Shown in pieces: positions 56,253-64,000 of a stretch of 64,000 bases of DNA. The notes beneath the pieces were generated by a model. The model was not told the DNA's origin. It did no database searches and saw nothing but the letters and a program-made list of their open reading frames with translations. Each line of letters opens with the position of its first letter. The stretch's first letter is position 1. Source of the stretch: Micromonospora terminaliae. Lineage in GTDB: Bacteria; Actinomycetota; Actinomycetes; Mycobacteriales; Micromonosporaceae. The stretch lies in contig NZ_CP045309.1 of the NCBI RefSeq assembly GCF_009671205.1, positions 3,596,001 to 3,660,000 on the forward strand, read 5' to 3'. A program made the position numbers and the translations under genes.

Positions 56253-57004
56253 ACCCGCACATCCTGGCCGCCACCACCGGGCGGATCCTGCGCCAGCTCC
56301 GGCACGACCGGCGCACCGTGGCGCTGCTCGTCGTGGTGCCGGCCCTGCTGCTCACGCTGGTCTACTTCATGTACGTCGACCAGCCCACCCCGCCGGGTCA
56401 GCCCACGGTCTTCGACCGGGTGGCGCTGATCATGCTGGGCTTCTTCCCGTTCATCATCATGTTCCTGGTGACCAGCATCGCCATGCTGCGGGAGCGCACC
56501 ACCGGCACGCTGGAGCGGCTGCTCACCACCCCGCTGGCCAAACTCGACCTGCTCTTCGGCTACGGCATCGCGTTCGGCCTGGCCGGCGTCGTCCAGGCCA
56601 CCGTGGCCTCGGCCGTGGCGTACTGGGTGTTCGACCTGACCACCGCCGGCAGCATCGGATTCGTGATCATGATCGCCGCGATCAACGCCGTGCTCGCGGT
56701 CGCGCTCGGGCTGTTCTGCAGCGCCTTCGCCCGCACCGAGTTCCAGGCCGTCCAGTTCATGCCGGTGGTCGTCGCCCCCCAGTTGCTGCTCTGCGGGCTC
56801 TTCGTGCCCCGCGGCGAGATGGCCGGCTGGCTCCAGGCGATCAGCGACGTGCTGCCCCTGTCGTACGCCGTCGAGGCGCTCCAGGAGGTCGGCGCGCATG
56901 CCGACCCGACCGGGACGATGTGGCGGGACGTGGCGATCGTCGCCGGGGCGGCGGTCGGGGCGCTGGTGCTGGCCGCCGCGACGCTGCGGCGGCGCAGCGG
57001 ATGA
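56249..57004 (+). CDS. ABC-2 type transporter permease
   Basis: A 251-residue membrane protein with six hydrophobic segments, ending in a short Arg-rich tail. The conserved loop RERTTGTLERLLTTPL, characteristic of ABC-2 permeases, lies after the second helix. GTG at 56249 overlaps the ATPase gene by 4 nt. It forms the membrane part of the exporter with the preceding ATPase. Confidence 0.93.
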   Translation: MNPHILAATTGRILRQLRHDRRTVALLVVVPALLLTLVYFMYVDQPTPPGQPTVFDRVALIMLGFFPFIIMFLVTSIAMLRERTTGTLERLLTTPLAKLDLLFGYGIAFGLAGVVQATVASAVAYWVFDLTTAGSIGFVIMIAAINAVLAVALGLFCSAFARTEFQAVQFMPVVVAPQLLLCGLFVPRGEMAGWLQAISDVLPLSYAVEALQEVGAHADPTGTMWRDVAIVAGAAVGALVLAAATLRRRSG

Positions 57005-57597
57005 TGGCGCGGCGCACCGGCCGGCGACCCGGCAACCCGGACACCCGCGAGGCCATCCTCGCGGCAGCCCGGGCGGCCTTCGCCGAGCGGGGCTTCGACG
57101 CCGCCTCGATCCGGGCGATCGCCACGGCCGCCGGGGTGGACCCGGCGCTGGTGCACCACTACTTCGGCACCAAGGAGGAGCTGTTCCGGACCGCCATGGC
57201 CATGCCCATCGACCCGGCGCAGTTGCTGCCGGGGGTGCTGGCCGGCGGCCCGGAGGGGGTCGGCGGACGCCTGGTCCGGACCTTCCTCGGCGTCTGGGAC
57301 TCGCCCGCCGGCACCCCGGCGGTCGCCCTGCTCCGCTCGGCGGTCAGCAACGAGTGGATGGCCCGGCTCGTGCGGGAGTTCCTCGTGACGCAGGTGCTCC
57401 GGCGGGTGCTCGACCACCTCGACATCGACCCGGTCGAGCTGCCCCTGCGCGGCTCGCTGGTGGCGAGCCAGCTGGTCGGCCTGGCCATGATGCGCTACGT
57501 CATCCGCCTCGAACCGGTCGCCTCCGCCGATCCGGAGACCCTGGTCGCCGCGATCGGCCCGACCGTGCAGCGCTACCTCACGGGCGACCTGGACTGA
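57001..57597 (+). CDS. TetR family regulator of the ABC-2 operon
   Basis: A 198-residue TetR repressor: N-terminal DNA-binding domain (RRPGNPDTREAILAAARAAFAERGFDAASIRAIATAAGVDPALVHHYFGTKEELF) and a C-terminal domain of the QacR/AcrR-like class. The ATG overlaps the permease stop (ATGA). Being the last gene of the operon, it should repress its own promoter, with the dyads at 55489-55515 as likely operator. Confidence 0.93.
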   Translation: MMARRTGRRPGNPDTREAILAAARAAFAERGFDAASIRAIATAAGVDPALVHHYFGTKEELFRTAMAMPIDPAQLLPGVLAGGPEGVGGRLVRTFLGVWDSPAGTPAVALLRSAVSNEWMARLVREFLVTQVLRRVLDHLDIDPVELPLRGSLVASQLVGLAMMRYVIRLEPVASADPETLVAAIGPTVQRYLTGDLD

Positions 57598-57623
57598 GCC
57601 GGGCGCGGCCGGCCGCGCCCGGC
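57598..57623. terminator. Perfect palindrome between convergent genes
   Basis: GCCGGGCGCGGCC directly followed by its inverse gives a 26-nt perfect palindrome between the TetR stop (57597) and the exporter stop (57646). It probably terminates in both directions. Confidence 0.8.
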
Positions 57624-57645
57624 CCCGGTGTACGGTCGGGCCGGC

Positions 57646-59433
57646 TCAGCGGGTCTGCTCCAGCCAGGAGGCGTAGAGCAGCGCGTAGACCGACTCCGGA
57701 TCCCGCAGCAGCTCGTCGTGCGGGCCACGCTGCACGATCCGCCCCCGGTCCACCACGATCACCTCGTCGGCGGCCTGGGCGGTGGACAGCCGGTGGGCGA
57801 TGGCCAGCGTCGTCCGGCCCCGGGTGACCGCGTCAAGGGTGCGCTGGAGGCGGACCTCGGTGGCCGGGTCGACGGCGCTGGTCGCCTCGTCCAGGACCAG
57901 CAGGTCGGGATCGGCCACGTACGCCCGGGCCAGCGCGACGAGCTGCCGCTCGCCGACGCTCAGCGCCTCACCCCGCTCGCCCACCGGCGTGTCCAGGCCG
58001 GCCGGCAGCCCGTCCAGCCAGTCGGCCAGGCCCAGCTCGGAGAAGGCCGCGGTGAGCTGCGCGTCGGTCAGGTCCGGGCGGGCGAAGCGGACGTTCTCCC
58101 CGACCGTGGCGTCGAACAGGAAGCCGTCCTGCGGCACCATCACCACCCGGGAGCGCAGCGACTCGAAGCGCACCTCGCGCAGCGCGACGCCGGAGAGCAG
58201 CACCTCGCCCTCGCTGGGGTCCATGAGCCGGGTGAGCAGCTTGGCGAAGGTGGTCTTGCCGCTGCCGGTCTCGCCGACCACGGCCACCCGGCTCTTCGCG
58301 GGGATGTCCAGCGTCACGTCGTGCAGCACCGGCGGCCCGCCCGGGTAGGCGAACGTCACCCCGGCGAAGCGGATGTCCAGCGGGCCCGGCGGCAGCTCCC
58401 GGCCCTGCTCCCCCGGGTCGGCCACGTCCGGCGCGACGTCCAGCACGTCGAGCACCCGGCGCCAGCCGGCGATCGCGTTCTGCGCCTCGTTGAGCACCTC
58501 GGTGGCGATCTGCACCGGCTGGATGAAGAGCGTCACCAGGAACAGGAACGCGGTGAGCTGGCCGATCGACAGGGTGCGGTCGACGCCCAGGTTGACCCCG
58601 ACCACCACCACGCCCGCGAGGGCCAGACCGGCCGCCAGCTCACCGACGGAGCTGCCCACGATGCTGATCCGGATGGCCTTCTGCTGGGCCCTGCGCTGCC
58701 CCTCGATCGCCGCGTCGAGCCGCCGGGCGGTGCGCCCGGAGATGCCGTACGCCCGGATCACCGGCGCGCCCACCACGCTCTCGCCGATGGTGCCGAGCAG
58801 GGTGCCCATCCGCTGCCGGACCACCCCGTACGCGCCGGCGAGCCGGCGCTGGAGCAGCCGGATCACCAGCACCGCCGGCGCGAACGCGAGGAGCACCACG
58901 AGGGTCAACTGCCAGGAGTACGCGAGCATCACGGCGGTGGTCACCACGAGCTGGCCCAGGTTGACGATGAGGATCACGCCGCCCCACTGGAGGAACTGGG
59001 TGATCTGGTCGACGTCGCTGGTGACCCGGGAGACCAGCGACCCGCGGCGCTCGGACTGCTGGTGCAGTATCGACAGGTCGTGCACGTGCCGGAACGCCCG
59101 GGTGCGCACCCCGGCCAGCGCGGTCTCGCTGACCGTGAACAGCCGGCGCATCATCAGGTAGCCGCAGGTGGTGGTGACCACCAGCACGGCGGCCGTGACC
59201 ACGACGGTCAGCGACACCACGCCCAGGTCGAGGCCGCCCACGATGCCGTGGTCGATGCCGCGCTGCACGGCCACCGGCACCGCGACCCGGCCGACCATGT
59301 AGATGAGGGCCAGCGCCAGGGTGCCGGCCAGCCCGGTCTTCAGCTCCGGGGAGAGCGCCAGCCCGCGCCGCAGCGTCCGCCAGGTCGACTCGGTCGCCTC
59401 GGCCGGCCGCTCGGCCTCAACAGTCGCGCTCAC
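57646..59433 (-). CDS. Heterodimeric ABC exporter, subunit with catalytic Walker B Glu
   Basis: A 595-residue half-transporter: six-helix exporter-type membrane domain (residues about 40-330) and a C-terminal ATPase with Walker A GETGSGKTT, Walker B LLVLDEATSAVDP (catalytic Glu kept), and a deviant signature LSVGE in place of LSGGQ. The GTG start overlaps the stop of the partner gene (GTGA). The pattern of deviations fits a heterodimer with the next gene. Related pairs in actinomycetes and in Thermotoga (TM287/288) export drugs or lipids. Confidence 0.94.
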   Translation of the reverse strand: MSATVEAERPAEATESTWRTLRRGLALSPELKTGLAGTLALALIYMVGRVAVPVAVQRGIDHGIVGGLDLGVVSLTVVVTAAVLVVTTTCGYLMMRRLFTVSETALAGVRTRAFRHVHDLSILHQQSERRGSLVSRVTSDVDQITQFLQWGGVILIVNLGQLVVTTAVMLAYSWQLTLVVLLAFAPAVLVIRLLQRRLAGAYGVVRQRMGTLLGTIGESVVGAPVIRAYGISGRTARRLDAAIEGQRRAQQKAIRISIVGSSVGELAAGLALAGVVVVGVNLGVDRTLSIGQLTAFLFLVTLFIQPVQIATEVLNEAQNAIAGWRRVLDVLDVAPDVADPGEQGRELPPGPLDIRFAGVTFAYPGGPPVLHDVTLDIPAKSRVAVVGETGSGKTTFAKLLTRLMDPSEGEVLLSGVALREVRFESLRSRVVMVPQDGFLFDATVGENVRFARPDLTDAQLTAAFSELGLADWLDGLPAGLDTPVGERGEALSVGERQLVALARAYVADPDLLVLDEATSAVDPATEVRLQRTLDAVTRGRTTLAIAHRLSTAQAADEVIVVDRGRIVQRGPHDELLRDPESVYALLYASWLEQTR

Positions 59434-61304
59434 CGGTCAACCTCGACTTCCAGGCCGGAGGTCAACTGCGTGACCTCGTCGTACGTGCGGGTCTGCTCGC
59501 GTTCGTGCTCGGCCTGCTCGTAGGCGGTGACCAGGTCGGCGTAGCCGGGGACGGTGGCGAGCAGGTCGGTGTGGGTGCCGCGGGCCACCACCCGGCCGTG
59601 CTCGACGTAGATCACCTCGTCGGCGAGCGCGATGGTGGCCCGCCGGTAGGCGACCACCAGGATCGAGGCGGGCGCGCCGCCGTCGGCCGGTGCGCGCAGC
59701 CCGGCCAGGATGGCCGCCTCCACCCGGGGGTCGACGGCGCTCGTGGCGTCGTCGAGCACCAGCAGCCGGGGCCGGCCGGCGAGCGCCCGGGCCAGGGTGA
59801 GCCGCTGCCGCTGCCCGCCCGAGAGCGAGGTGCCCCGCTCGCCGACCATCGTGTCCAGCCCGTCGGGCAGCGCGGCCACGAAGCCGTCCGCCTCGGCCAG
59901 CCGCAGCGCCGCCCAGACCTCGTCGTCGCCGATGCCGGCGCGGTCCAGGGTGATGTTGGCCCGCACCGTGTCGTCGAAGACGAACGGCACCTGGGCGACC
60001 AGGGCCACCGTCGAGGCCAGCGAGGCGGCCGTCAGCTCCCGCACGTCGACGCCGTCCAGGGTGACGGTGCCGGTGCGCGGGTCGACCAGCCGCACGGCCA
60101 GCGAGGTGATGGTGGACTTGCCGGCGCCGGTCGGCCCGACCAGGGCGACCGTCTTCCCGGCCGGCACCGTGAAGGTGACCTCGCCGAGCACCTCGGTGCC
60201 GGGCAGGTGTGCCTCGGCCGGCTCGTAGCCGAAGTGCACGTCGTCGAAGGCGAGCGTGGCGGGCGCGGGCGTGGCGGGGTCGAGCGTCACCTCGCCGTAC
60301 GGCATCTCGCCGGTGGCGTCCAGGACCCGGCGGACCCGGTCCCAGCCGGCGACGCTGCGCGGCAGCTCGGCCAGCACCCAGCCGATGGCCCGGACCGGGA
60401 AGGCCAGCACGGTGAAGAGGAAGGCCACGCTGACCAGCTCGGTCACGGTGATCGCGCCCTGCCGCAGCCGGACCGCGCCGACCACCAGCACGGCCAGTGT
60501 GCCGAGGCTCGGCAGCGTCTCCAGCATCGGGTCGAAGACGCCGCGCAGCTTGCCCACGGAGATCAGCGCGTCGCGCAGGTCGCCGGCCCGGGCGGCGAAC
60601 CGGGCGGTCTCCTGGGCCTCCCGGCCCATCGTCTTGACCACCAGGGCGCCGTCGAAGCTCTCGTGCGCGATGCCGCTGACCTCGGCGCGCAGCCGCTGTG
60701 CGCGGGCCTGCCGGGGGGCCATCCGGCGCGAGTAGACCACGTTGAGCGCGAACAGCGCCGGGAACACGGCGAGGCCGACCAGCGCGAGGGCCCAGTCGGT
60801 GAGGAAGAGCGAGACCACCGCGCCGACGAGCATCACGAGGGTGCCCACGGCGAAGGGCAGGGGCGCGATGGGGTACCAGGCGGCCTCCACGTCCGAGTTG
60901 GCGTTGGAGAGCAGCGTGCCGGTGGCGTTGCGGTGGTGCCAGGACAGCGGCAGGTCGAGGTAGCGGCGCGTGACCCGGCGGCGGTAGGCGGCCTGGAGCC
61001 GGTACTGCATGTAGCCGGCGCCGAGCCGGCGGCCGAAGATGCCGACCACCCGCAGGACGCTGATCCCGAACAGCGCGGCGGCGGCGAGCGCCAGGGCCCC
61101 ACCGGTCACCGACCCGCGGGCCACCGACGGGACCACCACCTTGCCGACCACGGCGCCGACCACGTAGGCGCTGGCGATCACCATGAGGCCGAAGAGCACG
61201 CTGCCGGCCACCGCGACCGCGAAGATCCGCGGCTGCTCCCGGATGGCCCGGCCGAGTACCCGTAGTCCCCTGCCGAGGACGTCCCGACTTGTCGCGCTCG
61301 CCAC
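59430..61304 (-). CDS. Heterodimeric ABC exporter, subunit with degenerate Walker B
   Basis: A 624-residue half-transporter with exporter-type membrane domain and a C-terminal ATPase. Walker A is GPTGAGKST and the signature is the canonical LSGGQ, but the catalytic Glu after Walker B is Asp (LLVLDDATSAVDP). Its own ATP site, completed by the LSVGE loop of the partner, should therefore be the non-hydrolysing one, and the partner site, completed by this LSGGQ, the active one. GTG 61304 has GGGGGAG upstream. About 30 residues of polar tail follow the ATPase. Confidence 0.94.
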   Translation of the reverse strand: MASATSRDVLGRGLRVLGRAIREQPRIFAVAVAGSVLFGLMVIASAYVVGAVVGKVVVPSVARGSVTGGALALAAAALFGISVLRVVGIFGRRLGAGYMQYRLQAAYRRRVTRRYLDLPLSWHHRNATGTLLSNANSDVEAAWYPIAPLPFAVGTLVMLVGAVVSLFLTDWALALVGLAVFPALFALNVVYSRRMAPRQARAQRLRAEVSGIAHESFDGALVVKTMGREAQETARFAARAGDLRDALISVGKLRGVFDPMLETLPSLGTLAVLVVGAVRLRQGAITVTELVSVAFLFTVLAFPVRAIGWVLAELPRSVAGWDRVRRVLDATGEMPYGEVTLDPATPAPATLAFDDVHFGYEPAEAHLPGTEVLGEVTFTVPAGKTVALVGPTGAGKSTITSLAVRLVDPRTGTVTLDGVDVRELTAASLASTVALVAQVPFVFDDTVRANITLDRAGIGDDEVWAALRLAEADGFVAALPDGLDTMVGERGTSLSGGQRQRLTLARALAGRPRLLVLDDATSAVDPRVEAAILAGLRAPADGGAPASILVVAYRRATIALADEVIYVEHGRVVARGTHTDLLATVPGYADLVTAYEQAEHEREQTRTYDEVTQLTSGLEVEVDR

Positions 61305-61521
61305 GCTCTCCCCCGCCGTAAGCCGCAGTTTTCTCCCTCATCCTTACCGCTCGACGCCCGCTCCGCCGACCCGGCCCCGATATGTCGGCCGTCACTCCCT
61401 CCCGGCCGGCCCCGCCGAGCTGGGCGGACGCGCGCGCCGAGGGCCGGTCGCCGGCCGTGCGACGCCCGCACCGGGCCGCGCCGGAGCCGCGGACCGGGCC
61501 CGCCGGGCCTACGATCGGGCC

Positions 61522-62151
61522 ATGCCGCGGTACGCCCGAACGGAGCGCGAGGCGCTCGCCGACCTGATGCTGGAGCTGGGACCGGACGCGCCGACGGTCA
61601 ACGAGGGGTGGACCACCCGGGACCTGGCGGCGCACCTGCTGGTGCGGGAGCGCCGGCCGGACGCGGCGGGCGGCATCCTGCTGCCGCCTCTGCGGGGGCA
61701 CGGCGAGGCGGTGCGCCGGCGCATCGCCGCCGGGCCCTACGCGGACCTCGTGGCCCGGGTCCGCCGCCCGCCGCTGTGGAGCCCGGTGAGCAATCCCCTC
61801 ACCGACGAGCTGGCCAACGGCATGGAGTTCTTCATCCACCACGAGGACGTGCGCCGGGCCCAGGCGGGCTGGCTCCCCCGCGACCTGCCGGCCGGGCAGC
61901 AGGCCGCGCTCTGGAAGCGGGCCGCCGTGCTGGCCCGGTTCGCGTTGCGGCGCTTCCCGGCGGACCTGCTGATCCAGGCTCCCGGCTACGGCGAGCGCGC
62001 CGTCGGCCGCGGCGGCGAGCGGCTGCGGGTGGTGGGGGCGCCGGGCGAACTGGTGCTGTTCCTCTCCGGCCGGCAGCGGGTGGCCCGGGTCCAGGTGGAC
62101 GGCCCGGCCGAGCCGGCGGAGCGGTTGCGGGCGGCCGGGCTGGGCTTCTGA
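61522..62151 (+). CDS. TIGR03085 family (DinB-like/MDMPI-type) protein
   Basis: A 209-residue protein of the mycothiol-dependent maleylpyruvate isomerase-like helical-bundle superfamily. It begins RTEREALADLMLELGPDAPTVNEGWTTRDLAAHLLVRERRPD, where the W-T-x-x-D-L-A-A-H segment provides the usual metal-binding His, with further His residues in FIHHEDVRRAQ. Actinobacterial members may use mycothiol; the true reaction is unknown. ATG 61522 lacks an obvious ribosome site. The 217 nt upstream hold nothing I can support. Confidence 0.88.
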   Translation: MPRYARTEREALADLMLELGPDAPTVNEGWTTRDLAAHLLVRERRPDAAGGILLPPLRGHGEAVRRRIAAGPYADLVARVRRPPLWSPVSNPLTDELANGMEFFIHHEDVRRAQAGWLPRDLPAGQQAALWKRAAVLARFALRRFPADLLIQAPGYGERAVGRGGERLRVVGAPGELVLFLSGRQRVARVQVDGPAEPAERLRAAGLGF

Positions 62152-62278
62152 CCGAGCGCGCCCACCCGGTCACGGGACCGCGTGGACCCGCTTCGGCCCA
62201 GCGACGGGAGCCGATGCCAGCTGCCGTACGCTCCTGACCCGCCGCCCAACCCCGGGGCGGCGGGACAAGGGGAGACGG

Positions 62279-63229
62279 ATGCGAGGCTTCGCGCTCTCGG
62301 CACTGCACGAACCCCCCTTCCCGACGCGCCGGCACGCCGCCGTCGAGCTGGTCGCCGGGGAGAGCGCCGGGTGGGTCGTCGACGTGGGCCTGATCGACAG
62401 CCCGGCCGGGCTGCGCCGGCTGGCCGGCGCCCACCCGGTGGAGCTGGCGGGGCGGGCCTGCCCGGATGCGCCGGTCGACGGCCTGCGTCTGCTCGCCGAC
62501 CTGATCAGCTGGCTGTTCGTCATGGACGACGCGTGCGACGAGGACGGCCTGGGCGCCAGCCCGACGCGGCTCGCGCCGACCGTGGCGGCCCTGCTGGAGG
62601 TGCTCGACCGGCACGGCGATCCGGCCGCGCCGCCCCCGACCGGGGCCGGCCCGCTGGCCGTGGCGCTGGACGACCTGTGCCGGCGGGTCCGCGACCGGCG
62701 GCGGCCGGCGCTGCTGCTGCGCCTGGTCAGCCAGTTGCGCGAGTACCTGCTGGCCCTGCTCTGGGAGGCGGCCAACCGGGAGCACCACCGGGTGCCCGGG
62801 GTGGCCGAGTACGTGCAGATGCGCCGGCACACCGGCGGCGCCCGGCCCAGCTTCACCCTGACCGACCTCGCCCACCCGGAGCTGCCCGGCCCGGACCGGC
62901 GGGCCGATCCGGCGCTCGCCGCCCTGGACGCGCTCGCCGCCGACCTGGTCTGCTGGTGCAACGACCTCTTCTCCTACGACAAGGAGCGGGCGACGGCCCC
63001 GGACGCGCACAACCTGGTCACCACGATCGCCGGCGAGGCCGGGCGGGGCGAGGAGGCGGCGTTGCGCGCGGCGGCCGCCCGGTTCAACGAGAGCCTGGCG
63101 GCGTACGCGGAGCGGGACGCGGCGCTGGCCGCGACGGGCGACGAGGGCGTACGGGCCTTCCTCACCACCCGGCGGAACTGGATCCGGGCCACCTACGACT
63201 GGTCCCGCGCCGCCACCCGGTACGCCTGA
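62279..63229 (+). CDS. Class I terpene synthase
   Basis: A 316-residue terpene cyclase. All catalytic elements are visible: the Asp-rich motif DDACDE (residues 83-88), the pyrophosphate sensor R182 exactly 46 positions before the NSE triad N228-S232-E236 (NDLFSYDKE), and the C-terminal RY pair (314-315). It should therefore ionise a prenyl diphosphate using Mg2+, most likely farnesyl diphosphate. The product cannot be read from sequence. Short linkers make it slightly smaller than typical 330-360-residue sesquiterpene synthases. GGGGAG precedes the ATG. No cytochrome P450, prenyltransferase or other tailoring gene lies in the window, so it looks like a single-gene terpene locus. Confidence 0.93.
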   Translation: MRGFALSALHEPPFPTRRHAAVELVAGESAGWVVDVGLIDSPAGLRRLAGAHPVELAGRACPDAPVDGLRLLADLISWLFVMDDACDEDGLGASPTRLAPTVAALLEVLDRHGDPAAPPPTGAGPLAVALDDLCRRVRDRRRPALLLRLVSQLREYLLALLWEAANREHHRVPGVAEYVQMRRHTGGARPSFTLTDLAHPELPGPDRRADPALAALDALAADLVCWCNDLFSYDKERATAPDAHNLVTTIAGEAGRGEEAALRAAAARFNESLAAYAERDAALAATGDEGVRAFLTTRRNWIRATYDWSRAATRYA

Positions 63230-63300
63230 ACCGCGTTCCACCTCCCGGGACCGTGGTCGCCGCAGGCCAGAAGGGCTAGCCGCTGCCCGGGTACAGGCAA

Positions 63301-63339
63301 TACTCTTCGGTAACCGCAGATCGGCGTGACCCCCGTCAC
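63301..63339 (+). promoter_or_regulatory. Upstream region of the acyl-CoA ligase with Crp-like palindrome
   Basis: A -10 like TACTCT (63301-63306) is followed by the perfect dyad GTGAC-CCCC-GTCAC (63326-63339), which fits the GTG-N8-CAC form of Crp-family sites. No matching -35 is clear. Confidence 0.3.
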
Positions 63340-63370
63340 GCCCCTCCACCCTCTGAAGGCGGCTACAGCG

Positions 63371-64000
63371 ATGGCTCTCGATGTACCGTACCGTTCCGTA
63401 CCCGACATGTTCCTCAAGCGTGTGGCGGATTCCCCCGACCGCCACGCGTTCGCCCACCCCGCGCCGGACGACTCCGGGCCGGTCTGGCTGACGTGGGCGC
63501 AGGTCGGGCAGCGCGCCAAGGCGATCGCCGCCGGGTTGCACGGGCTCGGCGTCGGCCTGGAGGACCCGGTGGCGATCCTGGCCAACACGCGGCTGGAGTG
63601 GGTGCTCGCCGACTTCGGGATCATGTGTGCCGGCGGGGCCACCACCACGGTCTACCCGACCACCGAGCCGGACGACGCCACGTACATCGTCGCCGACTCC
63701 GGGTCGAAGGTGCTCTTCGCCGAGAACCCGGCCCAGGCCGCGAAGATCGCCGGCACGGCGGTGCCGGCGCTGACCCACGTGGTGCTCTTCGACGGCGCGC
63801 CCGACCCGGCCGCCGGCGTCCCGCAGCTCACCCTGGCCGAGCTGGAGGAACGGGGGACCCGGGCACTGGCCAACGAGCCCGACCTGATCGACATGCTGGT
63901 CGCCGGGATCGGCCCCGACCACCTGGCGACCCTGATCTACACCTCGGGCACCACCGGCCGGCCCAAGGGTGTCGAGCTGCTGCACGGCGGCTGGTGCTGG
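63371..64000 (+). CDS. Long-chain fatty acid-CoA ligase, 5' part
   Basis: The first 210 codons of an AMP-forming acyl-CoA synthetase of the FadD15/long-chain type run to the window edge in open frame. The N-terminal domain shows LTWAQVGQRAKAIAAGLHGLGV and VAILANTRLEWVLADFGIMCAGGATTTVYPT, and the phosphate-binding motif YTSGTTGRPKGVELLH. The C-terminal adenylation and lid domains are outside. It activates fatty acids with ATP and CoA. It follows the terpene synthase by 141 nt in the same direction, but the intervening promoter-like sequence suggests separate control. Confidence 0.93.
   Translation, partial: MALDVPYRSVPDMFLKRVADSPDRHAFAHPAPDDSGPVWLTWAQVGQRAKAIAAGLHGLGVGLEDPVAILANTRLEWVLADFGIMCAGGATTTVYPTTEPDDATYIVADSGSKVLFAENPAQAAKIAGTAVPALTHVVLFDGAPDPAAGVPQLTLAELEERGTRALANEPDLIDMLVAGIGPDHLATLIYTSGTTGRPKGVELLHGGWCW

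Overview
The window is a piece of a high-GC actinomycete chromosome, most probably Micromonosporaceae (Micromonospora or a close relative). Third codon positions are almost always G or C, GTG starts are frequent, genes are packed with ATGA/GTGA overlaps, and the gene content (liv ABC operon, ANTAR regulator of the PdtaR type, pyruvate kinase, gltBD, lgt, trp genes with hisI) is the backbone arrangement known from Streptomyces and its relatives. I see no phage, plasmid or complete insertion sequence; accessory material is inserted singly between backbone genes.

Layout. 1-4.3 kb: branched-chain amino acid ABC importer livK-H-M-G-F on the minus strand (livF cut by the window edge). 4.6-7.4 kb: a lipoprotein, the ANTAR response regulator, and a tRNA-Leu(CAA) lacking the long variable arm expected of leucine tRNAs, followed 32 nt later by a helix-turn-helix/LAGLIDADG protein. 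7.4-14 kb: a trans-sulfuration PLP enzyme with a divergent Lrp regulator, a membrane-anchored protein of unknown function, a luciferase-like oxidoreductase, a decayed rhamnogalacturonan lyase fragment next to palindromic repeats, and a TauE-type anion exporter with an Rrf2 regulator. 14-22 kb: acyl-CoA thioesterase, pyruvate kinase, YCII protein, aldo/keto reductase, GMC oxidoreductase, secreted lipase, pentapeptide-repeat membrane protein. 22-26.4 kb: a small coiled-coil protein, a coiled-coil membrane protein and a large FtsK/SpoIIIE-type ATPase. 26.5-35.3 kb: PhoX-like secreted protein, TetR/MFS pair with palindromic operators, SGNH hydrolase, M1 peptidase, two membrane proteins.

35.4-53 kb is a nitrogen and amino-acid block: gltBD (glutamate synthase), a GNAT enzyme, an FAD monooxygenase, lgt, a NUDIX hydrolase, about 900 bp of non-coding palindromic repeats, then trpA-trpB-trpC, a small antiparallel gene, a Trp-associated membrane protein, trpE and hisI. 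HisI is in frame with an upstream nucleotidyltransferase domain with no stop between them. 54-61.3 kb: a MerR/aldo-keto reductase pair, an ABC-2 transporter with its TetR regulator, and a heterodimeric ABC exporter with one predicted degenerate ATP site. 61.5-64 kb: a TIGR03085-type protein, a class I terpene synthase with all catalytic motifs, and the start of a long-chain acyl-CoA ligase.

The points most worth a second look are the short-armed tRNA-Leu and its LAGLIDADG neighbour, the nucleotidyltransferase-HisI fusion, the FtsK-type three-gene module, the terpene synthase, the GTTAC-N6-GTAA operator shared by two unlinked secreted esterase genes, and the palindromic repeat family at 12 and 46 kb. 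Motifs were read by eye; no database search was possible, so family names rest on recognised motifs and overall sequence character.
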